From contig OX381704.1 of assembly GCA_947462335.1 (NCBI GenBank), forward strand, positions 122,684,004-122,748,003: 64,000 nt of DNA, written 5' to 3'. The translations under genes and the position numbers were made by a program. This document shows, piece by piece, positions 21,280-29,620 of this stretch (positions within the stretch are counted from its first letter, which is position 1; every line of letters starts with the position of its first letter). The notes under the pieces are model-generated. The model was not told the origin of the DNA. It saw only the letters and a program-made list of their open reading frames with translations, and did not search any database. This stretch comes from Harmothoe impar (lineage: Eukaryota; Annelida; Polychaeta; Phyllodocida; Polynoidae).

Positions 21280-21359
21280 GACACCTCATTCGACACCTAC
21301 TCGCCGACAGCACCACCACCACTACTGCCACCACCAGCGTCATTGCCACCGTCGTCCCC

Positions 21360-22448
21360 ATGACGGACTCAGAGCAGCAACAACACTACAAACGCTTAGC
21401 GCTCGTGGATCCTGAGACGCTCTACAAATCATCACGAGCAGGTCTACTTCATCATGTGCCCGCTGCTGCTACTACTAGCGCTGCTACTACTGCAGTCGCT
21501 GCTGCTAGTACTTCTACTGCTCCAAACCTTCCTCCTCTTCCTGATGAGCGCACTGAAAAGAACGAGAGTTCCGCTCCTGCCACCGCCGCCCGCCTACCTG
21601 CCGACATGGCCTATTACCACAAGCAGGCAGAACAGTCCCTTCATCCCGACGCGGCCTTGCACCAGGTGCTACAGTTTATCTACAGGGACTTGGACTTAGT
21701 GTTGAACGATCCCACTTTGGAATCGCGCGAGAAAATGTTGAAATACCGAAGGTTGTTGAATAGATTGCAATTTTTTCTCGCGAATCCCCACAACAGCAAC
21801 ATCTCTTCGTCCTACTCTTCTTCGCCCCCGGCTCACCTCCGTCAGTCTGCTGAAGAGGCCAGCGCGTCCCTACTTGAGCGGTTGGCGAACCAAGTTCCCA
21901 AGAGGAATCGCACCCGGACCGTGGCGCTGTACAAACAATTGGAGAAATCCGGTGTGATCAAGTGGAACGAGGACGGTGCGGTGCGCGAGATGTCGGGTCG
22001 GAGAATGCCACCTGAGCATCGCATCAACAAAGTGGACTTACTGAACGACGCCGCCAGGTTCAGGAAGACGGCGCCCAGACCGGCGGGCTACTCTCCGTTC
22101 ACGAAAGCGCTGCGCGAAGCAGTTCCCACAGACTCCTTGATCGGAAACCATCTGTATAAAGCGAGCGGACCTGGCCAAAGCTTAGACACACGGCTCGCTG
22201 ACAGAGGTCGGAAACGACCGAGTTTCCACTCGGAAGAAGGAGAATCAGCAGCAGCAGCAGCAGTAGCAGCAGCAGACTCTTCTCTCCAGGTGGACGATCC
22301 ATCCTCTGACGACGAGGAGGACAGTGAACTTTTCCAAACTCCGACTTCCTATAGGAGCGTGGCGAGTAAGAAAAGGAAAGGGCGCAACCGCCTAGCGGCG
22401 AGGTCGTCGTTCACGCCCTCAACAGGCCCACCATGGGCAAACCAGTGA
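21360..22448 (+). CDS. Conserved Polinton-type protein of unknown function
   Basis: About 362 aa from the Met at 21360 (MTDSEQQQHYKRLAL...). The frame is open from 21276, where ATG overlaps the previous stop as ATGA, adding 28 Thr/Val-rich residues. The internal TATA-like box favours the later start. After a low-complexity Ala/Thr stretch, there is a helical segment (QVLQFIYRDLDLVL...YRRLLNRLQFF). A globular part follows, containing LYKQLEKSGVIKWNEDG, RINKVDLLNDA and FTKALREAVP. The C-terminal tail is acidic/Ser-rich (DDPSSDDEEDSE) and then basic. The KWNEDG and VDLLNDA blocks recur in proteins of other invertebrate Polintons as I remember them, but no activity is known. It overlaps the integrase start by 16 bp. 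Confidence 0.7.
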   Translation: MTDSEQQQHYKRLALVDPETLYKSSRAGLLHHVPAAATTSAATTAVAAASTSTAPNLPPLPDERTEKNESSAPATAARLPADMAYYHKQAEQSLHPDAALHQVLQFIYRDLDLVLNDPTLESREKMLKYRRLLNRLQFFLANPHNSNISSSYSSSPPAHLRQSAEEASASLLERLANQVPKRNRTRTVALYKQLEKSGVIKWNEDGAVREMSGRRMPPEHRINKVDLLNDAARFRKTAPRPAGYSPFTKALREAVPTDSLIGNHLYKASGPGQSLDTRLADRGRKRPSFHSEEGESAAAAAVAAADSSLQVDDPSSDDEEDSELFQTPTSYRSVASKKRKGRNRLAARSSFTPSTGPPWANQ

Positions 22449-23569
22449 AGAGACTGACCAAGAAGGAAAAAGAAAAGAAGCGCGTAGTAGCTAGATATAC
22501 CGACGTCAAAGCGCCCTCCAGTTTCACTAGCGTGACTAAACTCCAGAAACATCATTTTCGCCACCTGAACCCGGCCGTCATCCGAGATGCTTTAGTGTCG
22601 CTGGACGCCTACACTAAACATAAACCCATTCGGAGAAAATTCGCAAGGAACAAGACTATAACCGGCGCAATCGATCAGCAGTGGCAGATAGATCTGATGG
22701 ACATGCAAGCTTTGGCGTCTCACAACGACCGCTTCCGGTACGTGGTGACGGCGATCGACGTTTTCTCTAGGTACGCGTGGGCCGTTCCCATTAAATCCAA
22801 GAGCGGCGCTGATGTCACCGAGGCCTTCCGAGAGATGACAGGCACTGGCGAGAGACGACCGCGCACTGTTCAGACAGACAAGGGGAAAGAGTTTTTGAAC
22901 AAGATCTTTCAAGATCACTTGAAGAGCGAGGGCATAGAGTTCTTCACTGGCGAGAACGACGACATCAAAGCTAGTCTAGTGGAGCGCTTGAACCGCAGTC
23001 TGAAGGAGAAGCTGTGGCGTTATTTCACACACAAGCGCACGTATCGCTACGTAGACGTACTGCACCATGTAGTGTCTTCTTACAATCGCACTCACCACAA
23101 GACGTTGAAAATGGCGCCGGCTCAAGTCAGCTCGGAAAACAGCGAAACAGTTTTCTACCGACAAGATCTCCCAACTAACAAACAAATCGACGAAATATGG
23201 AAAAAGAAGAAAAAAACAAAGACGTCCGCCGTCGACGTCATCGCTCCGGGTGACAGAGTGAGGATGTTGAGAACTAAAGGCGCCTTCGACAAAGGGTACG
23301 AGGGAAACTGGCGCGAGGAAGTGGTCGACGTTGCTAAGACGTTGGGAAGCAGAGGGTTCGAGCTGAAAGACGACAAGGGCGAGGAGATAAAAGGCGTCTT
23401 CTACCCGGAAGAGGTTCAGAAGGTGTACAAGAGTCGTTACGACAACAACTACCTGATAGACGAGGTGTTGCGCCGCAAGACCGTCGACGGTAAAGAGTTA
23501 GCTTTCGTACGTTGGTTAGGTTACGACGACAAGTTCAACGAGTGGATCCCCGTCAAAAAAATAACTTAG
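22433..23569 (+). CDS. Retroviral-type DDE integrase with C-terminal chromodomain
   Basis: Catalyses integration of the linear element DNA; its activity is expected to yield the 6-bp target duplications seen here. 378 aa. N-terminal basic region (1-20); RDALVSLDAYTKHKP block (51-65) typical of this transposon integrase group. The DDE core has D87 (QIDLMDM), D149 (QTDKGKEF) and E184 (SLVERLNRSLK), with the 35-residue D-E spacing of DD35E enzymes. A beta-rich region follows (~265-330), then a chromodomain at ~340-378 (YLIDEVLRR...VRWLGYDDKFNEW), expected to bind modified histones and guide target choice. No clear HHCC zinc finger is visible; a few His residues at 40-44 are all that remains. The start overlaps the end of the upstream gene. 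All catalytic residues are intact. Confidence 0.93.
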   Translation: MGKPVKRLTKKEKEKKRVVARYTDVKAPSSFTSVTKLQKHHFRHLNPAVIRDALVSLDAYTKHKPIRRKFARNKTITGAIDQQWQIDLMDMQALASHNDRFRYVVTAIDVFSRYAWAVPIKSKSGADVTEAFREMTGTGERRPRTVQTDKGKEFLNKIFQDHLKSEGIEFFTGENDDIKASLVERLNRSLKEKLWRYFTHKRTYRYVDVLHHVVSSYNRTHHKTLKMAPAQVSSENSETVFYRQDLPTNKQIDEIWKKKKKTKTSAVDVIAPGDRVRMLRTKGAFDKGYEGNWREEVVDVAKTLGSRGFELKDDKGEEIKGVFYPEEVQKVYKSRYDNNYLIDEVLRRKTVDGKELAFVRWLGYDDKFNEWIPVKKIT

Positions 23570-23613
23570 AAAAAAAAAGAAAAAAAAACATCACTCTACC
23601 TAGCAACAGCTCT

Positions 23614-24702
23614 ATGGAGTATTATCCTGACAACAGCTTGACGTCTTTCCGAACTCACTTCGACTCGTCGCTCCTTCTGCCCGAAGCGTACGAAGCGGCT
23701 CTGACTGAGATCATCCTCCCTACAGAATGGACTAACGTGCACGACGATGACTTGATCATCGTTGTTCCTCTGCGCACCAAGGGTTCGCTAGAGGAGGCGA
23801 TCAACGTTTTAAAAGAAACTAAATTCGCCGAAGGAAGAAAACCACAGGTAGACTGGAGGGGAATGAAAAACGCGAACGGTCTGAGCAAGCTGACGTTCAG
23901 CTCAAAATACCCGCTGAGCTGGAAGGAAGCGAGCTATGTAACGGTGGAAGAGATATCAGACACGCCCGAAGAGCAGCGATTGAAACCGGAAACAAAAAGG
24001 TTCAAGAGAGAGGTCGACTTGAGACAGACGAATGCCGTATACAAGCAGTTCTTGTCCCCGGCGGTGAAGAAGAAGGCGATCAGCGATCAAGCAAGACAGA
24101 TGATCGAAGAGATGGAGAAAGACATGGGAGTGCGCAGTTTCATGCCAAACATATTCCAGATACCTCCTATTTTCACCGGAAGCAACCACACCCTAGTCGA
24201 GCGCTTGAGTCAGACGATGCGAGATGACAGACTAGAGGGCTCCAGCTTCTTGCTCAAACCGATGCGGATCTTATCGTACGACGCCAACACGAAACGCGTC
24301 ACCATCAAACCGCCGAGACACTGCGCTGTCCTGCTGACTCAGCATCTCGCATGCGTTCTAGGCTTCGGAGAGAAGACGTGTTTCGCGTCGCCGACTACCG
24401 GCGCCTACTCAATGGATGTTTACGGGGACGTGCACTCTGTGTACATATACACCGACATGATCCAGGAGAGACGTGTGGGCGACATGCAAGTGCCGCTGTT
24501 GCGCTGCGTCACGGTGGACAGAGGCGGAAAGCGTCGAGGTGGCGTGCAAGCTCTCAGTTTTCCCCATTTGGATTATTTCCCCTTGAAATCCAAGAGGTTT
24601 ACCGAGGTCGGCATCTATTTAAGAGACCGATCCGGTCATTCCATCCCATTCGGTAGAGGCGAGGTGACCGTGACACTTCATCTGAGACCTATTGAGCGCT
24701 GA
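23614..24702 (+). CDS. Penton-like minor capsid protein
   Basis: Predicted single-jelly-roll protein forming the five-fold vertices of the capsid. 362 aa from the ATG at 23614 (MEYYPDNSLTSF...). The frame extends upstream to 23512, but that part overlaps the integrase end and an A-rich tract, so the later Met is preferred. The C-terminal block (PHLDYFPLKSKRFTEVGIYL, then DRSGHSIPFGRGEVTVTL) is the most recognisable part: a 'sites of R-x-x-x-V/I ... D..G..IPF..G.V.VTLH' pattern seen in penton proteins of Polintons. An A-rich run precedes the gene by ~25-45 nt. It lies between the integrase and the pX-like gene, the usual order in invertebrate elements. Confidence 0.85.
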   Translation: MEYYPDNSLTSFRTHFDSSLLLPEAYEAALTEIILPTEWTNVHDDDLIIVVPLRTKGSLEEAINVLKETKFAEGRKPQVDWRGMKNANGLSKLTFSSKYPLSWKEASYVTVEEISDTPEEQRLKPETKRFKREVDLRQTNAVYKQFLSPAVKKKAISDQARQMIEEMEKDMGVRSFMPNIFQIPPIFTGSNHTLVERLSQTMRDDRLEGSSFLLKPMRILSYDANTKRVTIKPPRHCAVLLTQHLACVLGFGEKTCFASPTTGAYSMDVYGDVHSVYIYTDMIQERRVGDMQVPLLRCVTVDRGGKRRGGVQALSFPHLDYFPLKSKRFTEVGIYLRDRSGHSIPFGRGEVTVTLHLRPIER

Positions 24703-24713
24703 AAGAGAGAAAA

Positions 24714-25139
24714 ATGATGCGTCAACGCGTTCCGTACTTTCCACCCAGGCGCACCGTCGGCAGAGGGTACAGCGATTACTACAACGCGCAGCTGGGCAAC
24801 GGCATCAACGTGTACAGCGGGCGCTCTTTCCAGAGCGGGCACGGTTTGGGCGGCGCTCTGTTAGGTCTGATGCGCTCGGCTACCCCGCTATTGAAGTCGG
24901 TGGGAAAAACGCTGCTCCGCGCCGGTGTGGGCGTAGCTAAAGATGTGCTGGCGGGTCGGACTTTAAAGAGCAGCGTGAAAGACCGAGGCGCAGGCGCTCT
25001 GAAGAGACTGGCGAGTACGGCGTTCTCGGGAGGAAAGACGACTGTCGCGTCTAAGAAAGGGTCGAAACGTCGCCGGCATTCTCCTCAGACGGGCGGTGGC
25101 TCTTGCAAGAGACGTAGAGGGGATGTATTCGACCGGTAA
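24714..25139 (+). CDS. pX-like basic capsid-core protein
   Basis: 141 aa. Likely equivalent of the adenovirus pX/pVI-type minor core proteins described for adintoviruses: small, basic, processed by the maturation protease, and DNA- or membrane-active. N-terminal Tyr/Gly/Arg region, then a Gly-rich amphipathic segment (GHGLGGALLGLMRSATPLLK, ~43-62), a predicted helix (VAKDVLAGRT, ~76-85), and a strongly basic tail (KKGSKRRRH...CKRRRGD) suited to DNA binding. Starts 11 nt after the penton stop at tandem ATGs preceded by GAGAGAAAA. A clean adenain site (M/I/L-x-G-x-G or x-G-G-x) was not settled by eye. Assignment rests on size, composition and position. Confidence 0.75.
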   Translation: MMRQRVPYFPPRRTVGRGYSDYYNAQLGNGINVYSGRSFQSGHGLGGALLGLMRSATPLLKSVGKTLLRAGVGVAKDVLAGRTLKSSVKDRGAGALKRLASTAFSGGKTTVASKKGSKRRRHSPQTGGGSCKRRRGDVFDR

Positions 25140-25155
25140 GCGCCTAGGCGTTCAG

Positions 25156-25169
25156 GTATAAATAAAAAG
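25156..25169 (+). promoter_or_regulatory. TATA box of the major capsid gene
   Basis: GTATAAATAAAAAG, ~60 bp upstream of the capsid ATG and just after the palindrome CGCCTAGGCG (25141-25150). It also contains AATAAA and may end the upstream transcript. Confidence 0.65.
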
Positions 25170-25218
25170 ACTGGAGGCGGCCGGCGTCAGTCTGTCGGCC
25201 ACGTGAAGAGAGAACACA

Positions 25219-26526
25219 ATGGCTTACGTACACGAGAGCAGTAACGAGTGCGCGCTCTCTGAGCTCGACCTGCACACCGTAGCGCCGACTCAGACTACTA
25301 TCTTAAAGTCGTCTTTCCTGGGGATAGAAACAAAAAACTCTTTAGAGGATGGAGGTAACATAAATTTCACCATCAACAAGTCACAAGAGTACACAGACCT
25401 GAACGAGAATTACCTTCATCTGGAATGTCAAGTGCTGAAAGCGAACGGAGCGGCGATCGAGGACACCGACGCGGTAGCTCCGGTGAACAACTTGGCTCAC
25501 TCGCTCTTCAAAGACGTCCAAGTCTCCATCGGCGGTTTCAAAGTGTCTGGCAACACCGAGACCTACCCTTACCGAGCTTACTTGGAAGGGTTACTCAACT
25601 ACAACAAAGACGTGAAGGACGGCGTCATGAGCGCCCAGGGGTGGCATGAAGATACGCCCGGTCAGTTTGACACGTTGACTGACGCGAATGCGGGGTACAA
25701 AGCGCGCAAGAAGCTAATCTCCAACAAGCGCTTTTCGCTGATGGCGCGACTGCACTTTGACCTGGCTCATCAACCGAAGCTCATCGTTGGAGAGACAGAA
25801 ATCAATCTAACTCTGAAACAGGCGGCGCCCTCTTTCTATCTGATGTGCGCCGCTGACGGAGGCTACAGCTTGAAGATCTACAAAGCAAAGCTCTACGTGC
25901 GACGCGTGCTGGTGGCGGACGCTGTAGCGGAAACGCACGAGAGAGCGGTGATAGAACACGGGCCCTTCGACTACCCGGTGAACAGAGTTGAGGTGACGAC
26001 GTACGCCATCCCTCAAGGTAACAGAGATCACAGCTACACGCACTCCAACACAGGCCAGCTTCCCAAGTCGATGATGATTTGCTTCCTGGACCACGACGCC
26101 TTCAACGGTAGCTACACCAAGAACCCGTTCGAGATGAAGCATTACGACATCAGCTCGCTTCAAGTGATAGTGAACGATCAGAAAGTGCCGAACGACGCCT
26201 ACGTGCCCGACTTTAAGACCAAAGCGGCCGTGAGAGAGTACTTGGCGCTACACACGGAAACGGGGATGTACGAGGGCGCGCGCTCCTGCGGTATTTCATA
26301 CGATCAATTCCTGAACGGTTACACGGTGTTCCCCCTCGACTTAACCCCAGACAGATCGCACGACGGGTGTCGCGTGAACCTTATAAGAGCGGGTCAGCTG
26401 AGGGTGGAAGTCAGTTTCCGCTCGGCGCTACAAGCGACAACAACGGTGCTACTCTACTTGGTGTACGACAACGTCGTCGAGCTGACCCGAGATCGACACC
26501 CCATCACCGACTACCACATGAACTGA
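25219..26526 (+). CDS. Major capsid protein (double jelly roll, hexon-like)
   Basis: Main structural subunit of the predicted icosahedral particle. 435 aa, in the range of Polinton/adintovirus hexon-like proteins. Recognised from SSFLGIETKNSLEDG near the N-terminus, the INFTINKSQEYTDLNENYLH strand, the PVNNLAHSLFKDVQVSIGG block (~92-110), the ETYPYRAYLEGLLNY block (~118-132) and the SLMARLHFDLAHQPKL block (~174-189). A later FLDHDAFNGSYTKNPFEMKH segment (~293-312) is also family-like. The frame is uninterrupted and starts in good context (CACAATGG) beneath its own TATA box. The stop is followed 29 nt later by the protease ATG. A large overlapping plus-frame from 26367 is the protease frame read upstream of its true start. 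Confidence 0.92.
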   Translation: MAYVHESSNECALSELDLHTVAPTQTTILKSSFLGIETKNSLEDGGNINFTINKSQEYTDLNENYLHLECQVLKANGAAIEDTDAVAPVNNLAHSLFKDVQVSIGGFKVSGNTETYPYRAYLEGLLNYNKDVKDGVMSAQGWHEDTPGQFDTLTDANAGYKARKKLISNKRFSLMARLHFDLAHQPKLIVGETEINLTLKQAAPSFYLMCAADGGYSLKIYKAKLYVRRVLVADAVAETHERAVIEHGPFDYPVNRVEVTTYAIPQGNRDHSYTHSNTGQLPKSMMICFLDHDAFNGSYTKNPFEMKHYDISSLQVIVNDQKVPNDAYVPDFKTKAAVREYLALHTETGMYEGARSCGISYDQFLNGYTVFPLDLTPDRSHDGCRVNLIRAGQLRVEVSFRSALQATTTVLLYLVYDNVVELTRDRHPITDYHMN

Positions 26527-26555
26527 AGACAAGACGGCGGTACTTGGCGTATCGT

Positions 26556-27008
26556 ATGAACACACTTGAAATAAGCAGAGTGTTGAAGGAAAACGTTCAC
26601 ACAAAACATCGTTTCCTGGGCGTTTTCTCTTGTGACACTATTCCGAAGCACCCTATCAAAGACACTTGTTTCGTGAGCAACACAGATCCGCAACATTTAC
26701 CAGGTCAGCATTGGGTGGCGTTTTACGTGTCGAGCACGGGTGAAGTGTACTACTTTGATTTCTTCGGCTTACCGCCGCTGAGTGCGGAGTTCTTGTCTTT
26801 CGTGGAACGCTCTGCTCCGTTCAAGTGGCAAAGAAACCGCATTCAACTACAAGACACTTCTGCTGACACCTGTGGACCTCATTGCGTTCATTTCCTAATT
26901 GAAGCATGTCGAACAAGAAACCCCAAGAAGTGCGTCATGCGCATGAGCAAAATCCCAAAGCTGAGCGACCGGGCCGTGAGTCAGAAGCTATCGATGATGC
27001 TGTTGTGA
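26556..27008 (+). CDS. Adenain-like cysteine protease
   Basis: Maturation protease expected to cleave capsid and core precursors inside the particle. 150 aa from MNTLEISRVLKENV; the frame is open upstream to 26367, but that portion overlaps the capsid gene. Catalytic residues are readable: H52 in QHWVAFYV, D68 in YYFDFFGLP, Q99 in IQLQD and C106 in DTCGPHC. The Q-to-C spacing of 7 equals that of adenovirus protease, and the CGxxC context is typical of the family. It is shorter than adenovirus adenain (~200 aa), as is common in Polintons. Its 3' end overlaps a small frame (26906-27205). Confidence 0.9.
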   Translation: MNTLEISRVLKENVHTKHRFLGVFSCDTIPKHPIKDTCFVSNTDPQHLPGQHWVAFYVSSTGEVYYFDFFGLPPLSAEFLSFVERSAPFKWQRNRIQLQDTSADTCGPHCVHFLIEACRTRNPKKCVMRMSKIPKLSDRAVSQKLSMMLL

Positions 27009-27205
27009 CGGGTTGTTGCGATGGCGGCCGTTTCATGGAGGCAAAGATTCTCTGCCTTGCCGAAATGGTGTTGGATTTATCCAAAGTCGTGCAATGTCTA
27101 TTGGAGAGAAGTCGTCCGGGGTGTGGTGGTGCGAGTGACGGCGGCGTGAGACTTTGCGGCCTGTTGAGTTGCTGCAAATCGAAGAAGCAAGCTAAAAAAG
27201 CATAA
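26906..27205 (+). CDS. Possible small protein overlapping the protease 3' end
   Basis: A 99-aa frame that starts inside the protease gene (103-bp overlap) and extends 197 bp beyond it to just before tandem poly(A) signals. The N-terminal third is basic/acidic (KKPQEVRHAHEQNPKAERPG). The second part has a helical stretch (MEAKILCLAEMVLDLSKVVQ) and a Cys/Lys-rich end (LLSCCKSKKQAKKA). No family was recognised. Its extent beyond the protease and the 3' location support it as real, but an overlap by chance is possible. A start at the internal Met near 27035 would remove the overlap. Confidence 0.4.
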   Translation: MSNKKPQEVRHAHEQNPKAERPGRESEAIDDAVVTGCCDGGRFMEAKILCLAEMVLDLSKVVQCLLERSRPGCGGASDGGVRLCGLLSCCKSKKQAKKA

Positions 27206-27229
27206 ACTTGTGTGTTTTTTCTGATTGAA

Positions 27230-27250
27230 ATGAAAATAAAGAATAAAATG
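27230..27250 (+). terminator. Polyadenylation signals at the end of the E1 plus-strand block
   Basis: AATAAA occurs twice (AAAATAAAGAATAAAATG) about 30 bp after the last frame and just inside the right terminal repeat. It probably ends the virion transcripts. Confidence 0.6.
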
Positions 27251-27267
27251 AAAAGAAAAGAAATTAT

Positions 27268-27709
27268 CTTGTTGTGTTTTTATTTCTATATATAAGTTAC
27301 ATAACTTTTTTTTTGTTTGTTTGTTTACAAACAGTCACGTGTCACGTGGTGTTGTTTACAAACAAGAGAGCCACGTGGTGTTGTTTACAAACAAAACCCT
27401 AAGTAGGTCACGTTACCCTAGTTACCAGAATGCCGGCTTCTGATTGGCTGAGCCTAAGTAGGTCACGTGACGTAAGTAGGTCACGTTACCATGGTTACCA
27501 GAATGCCAGCCTCTGATTGGCTGAGAGCTTCTAAGTAGGTCAGTAGGTCACCCAGAATGCTGGCTTCTGATTGGCTGAGAGCCCTAAGTAGGTCACGTTA
27601 CCATGGCAACGGGTCACGTGACCAAATGGAGGCCTCTGATTGGCTGCATGTCGATTGAGTAATAAACAGTAGTTAACTATAGTCCCGTTCCGATACATAC
27701 TATACTACT
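27268..27709. repeat. E1 right terminal inverted repeat
   Basis: Inverse of 17251-17671 with a slightly longer inner T-rich part. Carries the same E-box, CCAAT (as ATTGGCTG) and TTGTTTACAAAC palindromes. AATAAA at 27660-27666 faces outward. Confidence 0.93.
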
Positions 27710-27715
27710 AATGTT
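27710..27715. repeat. Target-site duplication of element 1 (right)
   Basis: AATGTT, identical to 17245-17250. Confidence 0.92.
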
Positions 27716-28543
27716 GACCTGTGAAAGTATAACAAAGGCCTACTTTTCGACCGTTGGCCAATCCAAAAACGATACCTACTTTTCGACTGTTGGCCAATCC
27801 CAAAACTATAGTGGTTTCGCATCATAATCATGAATAAAAAAATGTTCTTTACAATTTTTATAATTGTTTTTAATGAGAAATATGTTAAAAAAATCGACTA
27901 ATATTGGCACATTTGGTATAAAATGTTATATTCAGTAAGATCAGTAATGTGATAACCTAGGAACAACTTGGATCATAACAACATTTTTGAACTAATCAAT
28001 TCCTAACTACTGAAATGTGAAAATTGTGCGCGAAAATACGAAATTTCCCTGTATTTTAGCCTCCCCCCCCCCAGAAAAAAAAAGTAGAAATAAAAAACGC
28101 CCTCTGATGATGGTAGGAATGTACCCACAGTTATAGCACAACATGATCAGGGTGTAACGCCTGCACCTCCAAAACAGCATCTCGCTATGACCAGAACGAT
28201 ACGCAGAGCCAGACAAGGCTGGAGTCTGGAGGAAGAGTCGTGCAAGATCCCCTTTAACTCAGAGAGAGGCTAGACTCTCCCTCCAGAGTCTGCGTCTGAG
28301 AATAATGCACCCCTTTAGAAGGCAAATACGTGATAGCTCTCCTGGGTGAGAGCACAAACGTTCAGAGCACAATCTTAACCTATAATCTTAATGTATAATC
28401 TGATATCTCCCCTTGTATCTACCACCTAGTGTCATATACCCACACTATGCTACCTGAGGTTTGCCTTTCTAGTATTTACCCTACACCCAGATGAGTCAAC
28501 ATAAACATCTAAAAGAAAAGAAAAAGCAGAAAAAGAATGGGGG
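27716..28543. other. Spacer between E1 and E2
   Basis: Ordinary AT-rich sequence. CCTACTTTTCGAC..TTGGCCAATCC is duplicated at 27740-27770 and 27775-27802. From about 28331 the text (GATAGCTCTCCTGGGTGAGAG...ACGTTCAGAGC) matches the end of the MITE family seen at 46088-46455. No gene. Confidence 0.6.
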
Positions 28544-28549
28544 GTTGGG
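28544..28549. repeat. Target-site duplication of element 2 (left)
   Basis: GTTGGG directly before the terminal repeat; repeated at 38269-38274. Confidence 0.92.
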
Positions 28550-29060
28550 AGTAGTATAGTATGTATCGGAACGGGACTATAGTTAAGTACTGTTTATTAC
28601 TCAATCGACATGCAGCCAATCAGAGGCCTCCATTTGGTCACGTGACCCCCTCATTTGCATAATTACGTAATAGGCCACGCCCCTCATTTGCATAATTACG
28701 TAATAGGCCACACCCCCTTGATCACCAGCCAATCAGGGGCCACCATTTGGTCACGTGACCCCCACGTGACCCCCTCATTTGCATAATAGACCACGCCCCC
28801 TTGATCACGTGACCCCCTCATTTGCATAGTAGACTACGCCCCTTTGATCACCAGCCAATCAGTGGCTTCCATTTGGTCAGGTGACTCCCTCATTTGCATA
28901 ATCATGGATCACGTGACTCTTTCATTTGCATAATAGGACCACACCCCTTGGTCACGTGACCGGAAGCGCTCTTTATTTAGAAAATAGGCCACACCCCCTT
29001 GGTCACGTGACCTGACCCCCTCCCTCATTTGCATAATATAGACAATAGACAGACTACGCC
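28550..29060. repeat. E2 left terminal inverted repeat
   Basis: Outer ~95 bp as in E1. Further in, it is built from modules of GGTCACGTGACC, CCAATCAG, CTCATTTGCATAAT (POU octamer), AATTACGTAAT and CCACGCCCC. It aligns with the right end module by module rather than base by base, with insertions and losses of whole modules. Confidence 0.88.
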
Positions 29061-29581
29061 TCCCTTTTGGTCACATGACTTGGACTAGCTAATGGGAGGC
29101 TTCTATAAGGGGCGAGGGGAGGAGGGGAGGGGGGGAGGGGGGCACTTTAAGATGCATGGGGAGGGGAGGGGGGGAGGGGGGCACTATTTATGGGGTGGGC
29201 GGGCACTTGGGGGGGAGGGGGGGCTTTTAGGGTCTGCTCGGGAGAAAAAAAAAAAAAATTATCTGATCTCTAGGGAATCGCTTCCTCTCTACCCCCCTTT
29301 AGGGGGGTAGGGAGGAGGCGAGTCGGAGGTGACTGTAGAGGAGTTTTTCGGTGACTTGATGCCTTTCAAACGACTGTGCTGATAGTTGATGAATTTGACT
29401 TTTTGACTTGAATATTTCATGCGACTTTGTGACTTGTAAGCGAAAGCGAAAGCGACTTTGCGACCTGTAACCCTTTAAATAAAGAGGTGACTTTGTAACC
29501 TCAGGGGGGAGATCCTTCTACACCCCCACGGAGTAGAAAGGATCTCGGTTGATTGACTGTACTTTGACTTGTTGTTGTAAA

Positions 29582-29620
<39 letters not shown>

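Larger units (their letters stand above)
17251..27709. mobile_element. Element 1 (E1): Polinton/Maverick (adintovirus-like) transposon, PolB absent
   Basis: 10,459 bp bounded by ~420-440-bp terminal inverted repeats beginning AG and by a perfect 6-bp target duplication. Encodes packaging ATPase, integrase with chromodomain, penton-like and major capsid proteins, a pX-like protein and adenain-like protease, plus several unknown proteins. The arms differ by only a few bases, and the main frames are uninterrupted, so the insertion looks young. No DNA polymerase B or helicase frame of useful size exists between the ends, unlike typical autonomous Polintons. Confidence 0.95.

Noticed and set aside
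23512..23613. N-terminal extension of the penton-like protein
   Set aside because: Overlaps the integrase end and an A-rich run; family-like sequence begins at the Met at 23614.
26367..26555. N-terminal extension of the protease
   Set aside because: Lies within the capsid gene in another frame; the compact enzyme from 26556 has all catalytic residues.
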